Positions 56,143-63,673 of a stretch of DNA of 64,000 nt are shown in pieces. Made by a program: the position numbers and the translations under genes. The DNA lies in IMG/VR virus record IMGVR_UViG_3300017727_001923, positions 1-64,000 of that record; one strand, given 5' to 3'. Below the pieces are notes generated by a model. That model had not been told where the DNA came from and did not search any database. It saw nothing but the letters and a program-made list of their open reading frames with translations. Numbering within the stretch: the stretch's first letter is position 1; each line of letters starts with the position of its first letter. This DNA comes from a virus.

Positions 56143-58131
56143 ATGCCCGTCAAACTTGATAAAAAGAAAGATGCCCTACTGGAAGAATATGCAGTAGGAA
56201 TGTTAAAAGATTTTTACTTACGTGATTATGAAAAGAGTCCTCAAGAAGGATTCAGACGAGCAGCAGAAGCTTGGTCTAAGTATAGAGAAGAAATGGACGA
56301 TGAACTCGCCCAACGTCTCTATGATTATGTAAGTAATAAATGGTTTATGTTCGCCTCCCCTGTGCTATCTAATGCACCCAATGGAGAAACTAAGAAAGAT
56401 AAAGGGATGCCAATCTCTTGTTTCTTGACCTATGTACCAGATACCCTCGAAGGATTAATCGGTCACTCATCTGAGTTGAGATGGTTGTCTGTCTATGGTG
56501 GTGGTGTAGGTGGTCATTGGTCAGATGTAAGAACCGTATCAGACATAGCGCCTGGCCCGATTCCGTTCCTACATACTGTTGATGCAGATATGATTGCATA
56601 CCGTCAAGGTAAAACTCGTAAGGGTTCTTATGCCGCATACATGGATATATCACATCCTGATATTGTAGAATTCATGAACATGCGTATACCTACAGGTGAC
56701 GTACAACGTAAAGCATTAAACTTACACAATGCAATCAATATCTCAGATGAGTTTATGAATGCGGTAATGTCTAATGATACGTTTGACCTACGTGACCCTA
56801 AAGACGGAACAGTTAAAGAATCTATTGATGCACGTAAATTATGGGAACGTCTAATAGAGATTCGTTTCCGTACAGGTGAACCTTACCTAAACTTTATTGA
56901 TAACGCAAATGCGGGTCTACCAGAACCTCTTAAAGAAAAGGGGTTAAAGATACATGGGTCTAACCTATGTAATGAAATACATTTACCGACATCCGAAGAC
57001 AGGACTGCGGTATGTTGTTTGTCCTCATTAAATTTGGAGTATTATGATGACTGGAAAGATACGACAATCGTTCGTGATATTACTAGGATGCTTGACAATG
57101 TCTTGCAGTACTTTATTGAAAACGCCCCCGATACAATATCAAGAGCAAAGTATTCCGCAGAAAGAGAGAGAAGTATTGGAATCGGAGCAATGGGATTCCA
57201 TTCCCTCTTGCAACGACACGGAGTTGCATGGGAGTCTGAAGCTGCAAGAGATATTAACCGCACAGTGTTTGCTCACATTAAATCAGAAGCAGTACTGGAA
57301 ACTGAACTGCTCGCAGAAGAACGTGGTGCATATCCAGATGGGGAACTGTCTGGAAGAAGAAACTCCCATCTTCTTGCGATTGCTCCAAATGCCTCGTCTG
57401 GTGTAATTTTAGCGACAAGTCCATCTATTGAACCATTGAAGGCAAATGCATATACACATCGTACACGTGCGGGTTCATTTCTTGTAAAGAATAAATACCT
57501 CGGCAGATTACTAGATGAAAAAGGTGAGAACAATGAATCTACTTGGACATCTATTATAACTAAAAAAGGTTCGGTACAACACTTACCATTCCTTAATGAA
57601 GGTGAAAAGGCAATCTATAGGACTGCGGATGAACTTGACCAGACATGGATTATTACCCATGCATCTGAACGTCAAGAATATATCTGTCAAGGTCAGTCAG
57701 TAAATTTATTTTTCCCTACTGGTTGTGAAAAGTCTTATGTAAACAAGGTGCATCTAAAAGCATGGAGTGACGGACTCAAAGGTTTATATTACCTAAGAAC
57801 TGAGTCTAAACAACGTGCAGAGAATGTATCTGAAAAAGTAGAACGTGTTGCACTTGCGGGTGATACCCGTAGTATAGTCTATAGTAAAGCAGATTGTCCT
57901 TTTTGTTCTATGGCAATGGAAGAACTAAAACTAAGAGGAATACCTTATGACAAGATTGACCTCAAGGATATTGGTAAGACTGCCGCAGAAGTAACAGGAC
58001 GTAAAGTAAAAACAGTACCACAAATTTACATCGAAGGTGAATATGTCGGTGGGTACGAAGAATTGATGGAATATTTAAACAAACCAATAGAAACAAACGA
58101 AGACGATGAATGTCGTGCTTGCGAGGGATAA
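56143..58131 (+). CDS. nrdA: Class I ribonucleotide reductase large subunit with inserted glutaredoxin
   Basis: 662 residues. Core motifs: PISCFLTYV (first redox Cys), NLCNEIHL (catalytic Asn/Cys/Glu, about 274), VCCLSSLN (partner Cys), and the radical-transfer YY in GLYYLRTES (about 549). No N-terminal ATP cone is visible. At about 580-645 a full glutaredoxin domain is present (IVYSKADCPFCSMAM, TVPQIYIEGEYVGGYEEL). The usual C-terminal redox tail DECRACEG follows it. The reductant domain is thus built in, just before the shuttle cysteines. It makes dNDPs. Confidence 0.95.
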   Translation: MPVKLDKKKDALLEEYAVGMLKDFYLRDYEKSPQEGFRRAAEAWSKYREEMDDELAQRLYDYVSNKWFMFASPVLSNAPNGETKKDKGMPISCFLTYVPDTLEGLIGHSSELRWLSVYGGGVGGHWSDVRTVSDIAPGPIPFLHTVDADMIAYRQGKTRKGSYAAYMDISHPDIVEFMNMRIPTGDVQRKALNLHNAINISDEFMNAVMSNDTFDLRDPKDGTVKESIDARKLWERLIEIRFRTGEPYLNFIDNANAGLPEPLKEKGLKIHGSNLCNEIHLPTSEDRTAVCCLSSLNLEYYDDWKDTTIVRDITRMLDNVLQYFIENAPDTISRAKYSAERERSIGIGAMGFHSLLQRHGVAWESEAARDINRTVFAHIKSEAVLETELLAEERGAYPDGELSGRRNSHLLAIAPNASSGVILATSPSIEPLKANAYTHRTRAGSFLVKNKYLGRLLDEKGENNESTWTSIITKKGSVQHLPFLNEGEKAIYRTADELDQTWIITHASERQEYICQGQSVNLFFPTGCEKSYVNKVHLKAWSDGLKGLYYLRTESKQRAENVSEKVERVALAGDTRSIVYSKADCPFCSMAMEELKLRGIPYDKIDLKDIGKTAAEVTGRKVKTVPQIYIEGEYVGGYEELMEYLNKPIETNEDDECRACEG

Positions 58132-58134
58132 CAA

Positions 58135-59136
58135 ATGGCATTATTAGAATTTAGCAAAACATATAAACCTTTCCTCTACCCTTGGGCGGTGGAATTAACA
58201 AAGAAACATGAAGAAGTTCATTGGGTCGAAGATGAAGCGGAACTATCCGAAGACATCCAAGACTGGAGAACAAAACTGTCTGGTGAAGAGAAGGAATTTA
58301 TTACTCAAGTATTGAGATTGTTTACTCAATCAGATGTACAGGTGGGTGAGAACTACCATGAACTGTTAATCCCTAAGTTCAAGAACAACGAGATTCGTAA
58401 CATGTTGTCTTCATTTGCAAACCGTGAAGGTGTACACCAACGTGCATATGCATTATTAAATGATACACTAGGATTACCAGACGAAGAACATTCTGCATTT
58501 ATGGAATACAAAGAGATGGCAGACAAGATTGACTTCATGTCTCAAGGTGACATTAACACCCAAACAGGTCTTGCACTTGTACTTGCACAATCTGTATTCA
58601 ACGAAGGTATGTCTCTGTTCGCATCATTTGTAATGTTGTTGAACTTCCAACGTTTCGGTAAGATGAAAGGTATGGGTACTATTGTAGAGTGGTCTATCAG
58701 AGATGAGACTATTCACGTACAGGGTAATGCAAAACTCTTCAGAGAGTTCTGTGAAGAACATCCACGTATCGTCAACGATGAGTTGAAGTCTAAAATCTAT
58801 CAGATGGCACGTAATGCTGTTAAGTTAGAAGACCGATTCATTACACTTGCATATAAGTCTGGTGATATCGAAGGTTTATCTGAGGCAGATGTTAAACAAT
58901 ACATCCGTCACATTGCAGACCGTAGATTACTACAACTTGGTATGAAACCTAAGTTTGGTGTAAAGGACAATCCACTACCGTGGTTGGACTGGGTACTGAA
59001 TGGTGCATCTCATGATAACTTCTTTGAAAAACGTGTGACTGAATATTCAGTTAACGGTATGGAAGGTGACTGGGGTTGGGTCGAAGAAGGTGACCCTGAA
59101 AGTTGTGGATTGGATGGAACTGGTTGTGCCGCCTAG
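58135..59136 (+). CDS. nrdB: Ribonucleotide reductase small subunit NrdB
   Basis: 333 residues of the ferritin-like R2 fold. SGEEKEFITQVLRLFTQSD contributes ligands, REGVHQRAYALLNDTLG has the E-x-x-H pair and a Tyr, and VEWSIRDETIHVQGNAKLF has the second E-x-x-H. The C-terminus with DGTGCAA is peptide-like for binding NrdA. It holds the radical cofactor. It starts 3 bp after nrdA. Confidence 0.93.
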   Translation: MALLEFSKTYKPFLYPWAVELTKKHEEVHWVEDEAELSEDIQDWRTKLSGEEKEFITQVLRLFTQSDVQVGENYHELLIPKFKNNEIRNMLSSFANREGVHQRAYALLNDTLGLPDEEHSAFMEYKEMADKIDFMSQGDINTQTGLALVLAQSVFNEGMSLFASFVMLLNFQRFGKMKGMGTIVEWSIRDETIHVQGNAKLFREFCEEHPRIVNDELKSKIYQMARNAVKLEDRFITLAYKSGDIEGLSEADVKQYIRHIADRRLLQLGMKPKFGVKDNPLPWLDWVLNGASHDNFFEKRVTEYSVNGMEGDWGWVEEGDPESCGLDGTGCAA

Positions 59137-59258
59137 TGGAAGACGACATAACCTACAATTTGGAATGTCATCTTTGTGAAACAGAAACGGAAGTACTCGT
59201 AAAGAATTGCGAGGAAGAACCCCAATATTGTCCCATGTGTGGGGTAGCAATAGACTAG
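59136..59258 (+). CDS. Small zinc-ribbon protein, 40 aa
   Basis: GTG 59136 overlaps the nrdB stop by 1 bp. The sequence holds two CxxC pairs (LECHLCETE and YCPMCGVAID), a minimal zinc ribbon. Short proteins of this kind occur beside nrdB in marine T4-like phages. Likely nucleic-acid or protein binding. Confidence 0.65.
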   Translation: MEDDITYNLECHLCETETEVLVKNCEEEPQYCPMCGVAID

Positions 59259-59272
59259 TTATATATACTCGT

Positions 59273-59677
59273 ATGTGGATATACGAGAATAAAGAGTTTA
59301 ACCCTGAAGAAGAATTCTTGGAGGAATACCAAGGATTCGTCTATTGCGTTACAGAAGTATCAACAGGTAAGAAGTATATTGGTAAGAAATTCTTCTGGAA
59401 ACCTAAGATACTTCCTGTTACAAAAACAAGAAAAAGACGCAAAAGAACAAGGGTTCAATCGGACTGGCGGAACTACTATGGTTCGTCAGAAACAGTAAAA
59501 ACACTCGTAGAAGGGGGTCAGGACTTCCAGAGAACCGTTCTAAGACTATGTCGTACTAAAGGTGAGTGTTCATACTACGAAGCGAAACTACAATTTGAAT
59601 ATGATGTTTTGTTGAGTGATGAATACTATAATGAGTTTATAGGTTGTAAGATTCATGCAAAACATATTAAATCGTGA
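59273..59677 (+). CDS. GIY-YIG-like endonuclease
   Basis: 134 residues from ATG 59273. GFVYCVTEVSTGKKYIGKKF is a variant GIY-YIG core (VYC...YIG), followed by a basic stretch (TKTRKRRKRTRVQSDWRNYY) and a helix ending in SYYEAKLQFEYDVLL. The catalytic Arg/Glu positions are plausible. It may be a free-standing homing-type or repair nuclease. It overlaps the next gene by 23 bp. Confidence 0.7.
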   Translation: MWIYENKEFNPEEEFLEEYQGFVYCVTEVSTGKKYIGKKFFWKPKILPVTKTRKRRKRTRVQSDWRNYYGSSETVKTLVEGGQDFQRTVLRLCRTKGECSYYEAKLQFEYDVLLSDEYYNEFIGCKIHAKHIKS

Positions 59678-60890
59678 TGCAATTTCCTCTGGACGAGGAT
59701 TTGTATATGATAAGGTCGGCAAAAACACCGTCTGTTTAGAAATAAACAAAATAAAGAATTTACTCTGGGATGCGGGTGCAAGAAAAGGTGACATAGTAAC
59801 TATCGGTATTATGGTAGTTGATGTGAAACATATCGCTTCTATCTTTGCATGTGCGGAACTAGGATTGAAAGTCTTTATCCTCAATAGTCCAGCAACAAAA
59901 GAATCCCTACCATTTACTAAACTTGCACTCCATGGCCCGAGTGATTTCACTATCTACAGTTCTCAAGAAGATACCACACAAGTCTATAATGGTCTTCACG
60001 ATGAGATGATAAAACTATACGGTGGTATTCGTATTGATGTCATGGAAGATTCGTCTGATAGAAATATCCAAGGTGAGTTAGTATATCCAGAAGACACATT
60101 CTTAATAAGTTCTACCAGTGGAACAACTAAAGCATCTAGACCAATATTGTTTTCACACCAAGAAACAATGGCAATCGCCAAACGTAATATAGATATATTT
60201 TGGTTTGGACATGATGCAAAGGTTATTCATTCTAGAAATCTACATCATGCATCCGCAATCATGACGCATCTGTTACCCGCACTTATGAATGCATACTCAC
60301 ATAGTTCTTTTGCACTGGGTCATGATGGGTCGCACGAAGAAGATTATGACTATTTAAAGGGTCTGAAAGATTTATCAGACAGTCCTCCATCAAACATTAT
60401 GATGCCTAATAAGAATGTTCTCTTTGATTTTCTAGAGAGTTTTGGGGGTGCATTCAAAAGAACTGTCAATGTCAATATGTGTGGATTCTTAATGGATGCA
60501 GATTTCGTTGACCTTGCAAAAGAATACAATGTTTGTTTTCAGTCACATTACGGTAGTATTGATACCGCTATTCCCTTATTAATAAACCGTGTAGACAAAG
60601 ATACGGTACATGTTCCTAATTCATTAGGGGTACTATGCGATGACTTTTATAAGACAACCCTTGAGGATGGTCGTATGAAGGTAGAATGCCCATTCTGGAA
60701 CGAACCAAGATACATGGATGATGAGATAGCTTTGTTTGATGGTGAATATATTTTAATGAGTAATCGTCCAGTATCCCTAAAAGATATGGGTGTACCAGAA
60801 GGATTTGATATAACTCCATTTTCCCATGATACTAAAATCGACTTTGAACAGTTGAGAGGATACTTAGATGTTACTAATAGCAGGGTGTAG
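59655..60890 (+). CDS. AMP-binding acyl/aryl-CoA-ligase-like enzyme
   Basis: 411 residues. The adenylation motif LISSTSGTTKASRPILFSHQ (about 150) is intact, followed by HHASAIMTHLLPAL and QSHYGSIDTAIPL (A5-like). The C-terminal lobe is short compared with 500-600-residue ligases. It probably adenylates a carboxylate such as a fatty or amino acid. A relative without the phosphate loop is at 51129. It overlaps the SGNH-like gene by 23 bp. Confidence 0.78.
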   Translation: MQNILNRDAISSGRGFVYDKVGKNTVCLEINKIKNLLWDAGARKGDIVTIGIMVVDVKHIASIFACAELGLKVFILNSPATKESLPFTKLALHGPSDFTIYSSQEDTTQVYNGLHDEMIKLYGGIRIDVMEDSSDRNIQGELVYPEDTFLISSTSGTTKASRPILFSHQETMAIAKRNIDIFWFGHDAKVIHSRNLHHASAIMTHLLPALMNAYSHSSFALGHDGSHEEDYDYLKGLKDLSDSPPSNIMMPNKNVLFDFLESFGGAFKRTVNVNMCGFLMDADFVDLAKEYNVCFQSHYGSIDTAIPLLINRVDKDTVHVPNSLGVLCDDFYKTTLEDGRMKVECPFWNEPRYMDDEIALFDGEYILMSNRPVSLKDMGVPEGFDITPFSHDTKIDFEQLRGYLDVTNSRV

Positions 60891-61689
60891 TTTTGCATGG
60901 GGAGATGAGTTGGTTGGTTCAAGAAGCAAACCACCAACACATTATGATTTAGTATTCGGTAGTATTTTATCATTAAAGTTAGGGTTAGAGTACAATAATA
61001 TATCTGCATGTGGTAATTCTAACTACAAGATATTCCGTGACGTTATGAATAATATGCATCTAAACCCTAGTCACATCTTTATCTTGTGGTCTGACCCTTT
61101 GAGAAAAGAGAATCTATTAGAAGTAGATAACCATCAAAGAGACCTGTTAAAGGTACATACTACTATGTCTATGACTCAGTGGCACGAGAATCGATGGGAT
61201 GACTTGATGCTTTCTATGGAAGAAGGTGTTGCACACAAGTGGGCAAGACATCATCCATTTAATTATATGACCTCGTTTGGAAGAAGTGAAAAAGCAATCG
61301 ATGCATATGGTACAGGATTGTGTACTGGATTTACTCACCTATTACCTCAAATGATTGCAATGCAATATATGTGCGATGGTATGGGGATTAAGATTTCTCA
61401 AGGTGTATTCCATGGAGAAGTTTTCTCTGAAGTGCAAAGATACATGGCAAAGATTGAAAGATTCCCTTCAAGTAATCAACTCAAAAAATGGAACACATGG
61501 GTATTAGATTCACTTGACAAACTAAGACCAGAGAATAAACTGGGAATGAACCCCGACAAGTCATTCGATGAAAACGTCACCATAAAGTCTCTAATGGGGG
61601 ACAGACCCATGAAGAAATGGGGTCATCCCGATGAAACTGCACATGTAGACTATGCAGAATACCTCTATAAAATCATAAAAAATCTATAA
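60868..61689 (+). CDS. SGNH/GDSL-like hydrolase domain protein
   Basis: 273 residues. It begins MLLIAGCSFAWGDEL, where GCSFAWG corresponds to the GDS block. NNISACGNSNYKIFRDVM has the G-N of block III. The C-terminal GHPDETAHVDYAEYLYKII has the D-x-x-H block. The usual nucleophile Ser follows the Cys in the block. It might be an acyl-esterase or transferase paired with the upstream ligase. Some phage relatives are annotated only as hypothetical. Confidence 0.6.
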   Translation: MLLIAGCSFAWGDELVGSRSKPPTHYDLVFGSILSLKLGLEYNNISACGNSNYKIFRDVMNNMHLNPSHIFILWSDPLRKENLLEVDNHQRDLLKVHTTMSMTQWHENRWDDLMLSMEEGVAHKWARHHPFNYMTSFGRSEKAIDAYGTGLCTGFTHLLPQMIAMQYMCDGMGIKISQGVFHGEVFSEVQRYMAKIERFPSSNQLKKWNTWVLDSLDKLRPENKLGMNPDKSFDENVTIKSLMGDRPMKKWGHPDETAHVDYAEYLYKIIKNL

Positions 61690-61696
61690 AAAAAGC

Positions 61697-61725
61697 TTGA
61701 CAAACTCTGCTCTTGTTGTTATAAT
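61697..61725 (+). promoter_or_regulatory. Early promoter (GCTTGACA...TATAAT)
   Basis: TTGACA (61697-61702), 17 bp, TATAAT (61720-61725), context nearly identical to 34524. Confidence 0.85.
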
Positions 61726-61754
61726 AAGTATATAAAATGAGAAAAGGAGAGAAA

Positions 61755-62048
61755 ATGTTAACGTTTAATCAAGAAGTGGGTTATCCTACCAACACCGAGA
61801 AAGGTCAATTCATTGAATACCTGATGTGTTTCTATGGTAAAGACCCTAAATGGGATGCGGTTTATCCCGAAATTGCAATGGGTACTATCGATGCAGTTGA
61901 GTGTATGGAAGAATTCCTCAACGGTAAGTACGAGAGTGCAGTGGTTAAAGGTGAACATATCTGGGGTGGTGGAGACACTATCGACAGAGAAATAGTTAGG
62001 GATATTTTCTTAAAAAAGTGTGAAAAAACCCTTGACAAACCTTGTTAA
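61755..62048 (+). CDS. Hypothetical early protein, 97 aa
   Basis: ATG 61755 has AAAAGGAGAGAAA; ATG 61737 is less well placed. It is acidic with EYLMCFYGKDPKWDAVYPEI and a helical centre (TIDAVECMEEFLNGKYE). Its 3' end overlaps the next early promoter. The family is unknown. Confidence 0.65.
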   Translation: MLTFNQEVGYPTNTEKGQFIEYLMCFYGKDPKWDAVYPEIAMGTIDAVECMEEFLNGKYESAVVKGEHIWGGGDTIDREIVRDIFLKKCEKTLDKPC

Positions 62049-62060
62049 TCTTGTTATAAT
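62032..62060 (+). promoter_or_regulatory. Early promoter
   Basis: TTGACA (62032-62037), 17 bp, TATAAT (62055-62060), shared CTTGTTATAATAA context, followed by GAAAGGAGATAAATT. Confidence 0.85.
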
Positions 62061-62091
62061 AATAACATAAACTGAAGAAAGGAGATAAATT

Positions 62092-62511
62092 ATGGCGTTT
62101 GTGAGTCAAGAAGATAAAAAGAAACTTGCGGTTGGAATCAAAGAAGTCTGCAAGAAATATGGATACAAAGTATCTTTGGGTGTTAATCACCACAGTACTT
62201 TGGTTGCAAAGGTCAAAGGTGCAGAAGACATCTTGACTGAATACTGTGAGGTTCAGATGCATCCTCAGAAGGTTTTGGAAAGAGAGAACAGACACTACAC
62301 GTTTGACCCTGTTGAAGTAATGGAAGATTCTAAGAAGTGGGGACATAGAGTCAACGAGTATTGGATTCCCGAAAACTATGGTGAGAAAGGTATTCCTTTC
62401 TTGACTGAATTAAAAGGTGCAATGGAAGGTGAAGACTTCTTCAATGAAGATGACGCAATGACAGACTACTTCCACAGAAGTCACTATATTGAAATAAGTC
62501 TGTACTCATAA
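62092..62511 (+). CDS. Hypothetical early protein, 139 aa
   Basis: MAFVSQEDKKKLAVGIKEVC, KKYGYKVSLGVNHHSTLVAK and a C-terminal acidic region (EGEDFFNEDDAMTDYF). The N-terminal part looks like a small alpha/beta domain recurring in phage early proteins. The function is unknown. Strong promoter and ribosome-binding site. Confidence 0.65.
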   Translation: MAFVSQEDKKKLAVGIKEVCKKYGYKVSLGVNHHSTLVAKVKGAEDILTEYCEVQMHPQKVLERENRHYTFDPVEVMEDSKKWGHRVNEYWIPENYGEKGIPFLTELKGAMEGEDFFNEDDAMTDYFHRSHYIEISLYS

Positions 62512-62523
62512 GGAGATATTGTA

Positions 62524-62676
62524 ATGGAAATGTATTTTGAAATTTTAGATGACTTGAGAGAGTCTGGTGAAATCAACATGTTTGCTGCACCAAGGGTGTT
62601 ACAAGAAATGTTTGATTTGAGTAAATTTGAGGCAAGGGACATCGTCTCTGCGTGGATGAAACAATTTAATGGTTGA
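62524..62676 (+). CDS. Small helical early protein, 50 aa
   Basis: ATG 62524 follows AAGGAGATATTGTA. The sequence MEMYFEILDDLRESGEINMF, then APRVLQEMFDLSKFEARDI, has a helix-turn-helix-like look. Its stop overlaps the next -35 box. A small regulator is possible. Confidence 0.6.
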   Translation: MEMYFEILDDLRESGEINMFAAPRVLQEMFDLSKFEARDIVSAWMKQFNG

Positions 62677-62701
62677 CAAACCATGTACTTAATGTTATGA
62701 T
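62673..62701 (+). promoter_or_regulatory. Early promoter
   Basis: TTGACA (62673-62678), 17 bp, TATGAT (62696-62701). Confidence 0.75.
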
Positions 62702-62727
62702 ATATAATTAAATAAGGAGTTACTTCA

Positions 62728-62913
62728 ATGTCTATAACTGTTGAAGAAATTGAAAAGAAAGTATCTGCAATCGAATCAATGATTGCGGGTGCGGAAAAGC
62801 TACTTGTGGCATCACAAGAAACTGGAAATGAAGAAGGTGTCGCATCTGCGACATATCTGGTCGTTGAATATGAACAAATGTTGAAAGAATTTTGTAAATA
62901 TTATAACGTTTAG
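62728..62913 (+). CDS. Small helical protein, 61 aa
   Basis: MSITVEEIEKKVSAIESMIA, acidic, two predicted helices forming a coiled coil. AAGGAGTTACTTCA is upstream. The function is unknown. Confidence 0.6.
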   Translation: MSITVEEIEKKVSAIESMIAGAEKLLVASQETGNEEGVASATYLVVEYEQMLKEFCKYYNV

Positions 62914-62950
62914 AGAATCTTTTTCGTATATATAATATTAAGAGGAAAAT

Positions 62951-63373
62951 ATGCAGAAAGAAGTATTTGAAATCTTCGAGGATTTCACTAAACTCAAAGC
63001 ACGGAAAGATAAAATTACTTTCCTAAGAGAACAAGGGAATGAAGTCCCTGCCATTAAAGACATAGTCCGAGGTGCATTCGACACCCGACTAAAGTTTGTC
63101 TTACCCGTAGGTAAACCACCTTACTCCCCAAACAGACCTGAGTCTGTACCATCATCACTGAGAAAACTGCACAAACAGTTCGGTGACTATGTGGAAGGTG
63201 CAAGGTCATCCGCAATGGGTCAAATCAGACTAGAAACAAGATTCATCCAACTATTAGAAAGTATCCATGCAGAGGATGCTCTAATCGTTCTGGATATGGT
63301 GGCAAAGAAACCACCAGTAAAAGGATTGACAAAGAAAATAGTAGAGGAGGCTTTTCCAAACCTATTGACTTGA
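62951..63373 (+). CDS. DUF6433-like conserved phage protein
   Basis: 140 residues. KLKARKDKITFLREQGNEVP, KFVLPVGKPPYSPNRPES and the helical FIQLLESIHAEDALIVLDMV match a conserved T4-like phage family with no known function (DUF6433). AGAGGAAAAT precedes the ATG. Confidence 0.72.
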   Translation: MQKEVFEIFEDFTKLKARKDKITFLREQGNEVPAIKDIVRGAFDTRLKFVLPVGKPPYSPNRPESVPSSLRKLHKQFGDYVEGARSSAMGQIRLETRFIQLLESIHAEDALIVLDMVAKKPPVKGLTKKIVEEAFPNLLT

Positions 63374-63425
63374 TATTTTGTTATGTTGTTACGTAAACTC
63401 ACAACAGCAACCGTAAGGAGCAAAT

Positions 63426-63602
63426 ATGCCAAGAAACCAAATAGAACGATTAAAGAGTGACAGTCGAGAACTTGATAACTATATCCACCGTCTCAAGAAA
63501 AAAGGACGAGACAACCTTGCTCATAAGTTATCGATTAAAAAATCATTCTTAAATCAGACTATTACCGAGTACGAAAATCTGGACACTCAAATTCTAGCAT
63601 AA
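63426..63602 (+). CDS. Small coiled-coil protein, 58 aa
   Basis: ATG 63426 follows GTAAGGAGCAAAT. The sequence MPRNQIERLKSDSRELDNYI continues as a basic helix (HRLKKKGRDNLAHKLSIKKS). Small proteins of this pattern occur in T4-like marine phages. The function is unknown. It ends before a hairpin terminator. Confidence 0.65.
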   Translation: MPRNQIERLKSDSRELDNYIHRLKKKGRDNLAHKLSIKKSFLNQTITEYENLDTQILA

Positions 63603-63628
63603 CTAAGGTAGGTGGTCAAAATCTCGTA

Positions 63629-63650
63629 GGGGGTGCTTAGGCACCCTCTT
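63629..63650 (+). terminator. Hairpin, probable terminator
   Basis: GGGTGC/GCACCC (63631-63646) with a TTAG loop, extended by G-U/G-C pairs, followed by TCTTCG. The T tract is weak. Confidence 0.55.
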
Positions 63651-63673
63651 CGTCAATTGGAATTATTATTATT

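Noticed and set aside
63326-63395. TTGACA/TTGACT copies before the gene at 63426
   Set aside because: No suitable -10 hexamer at 16-18 bp.
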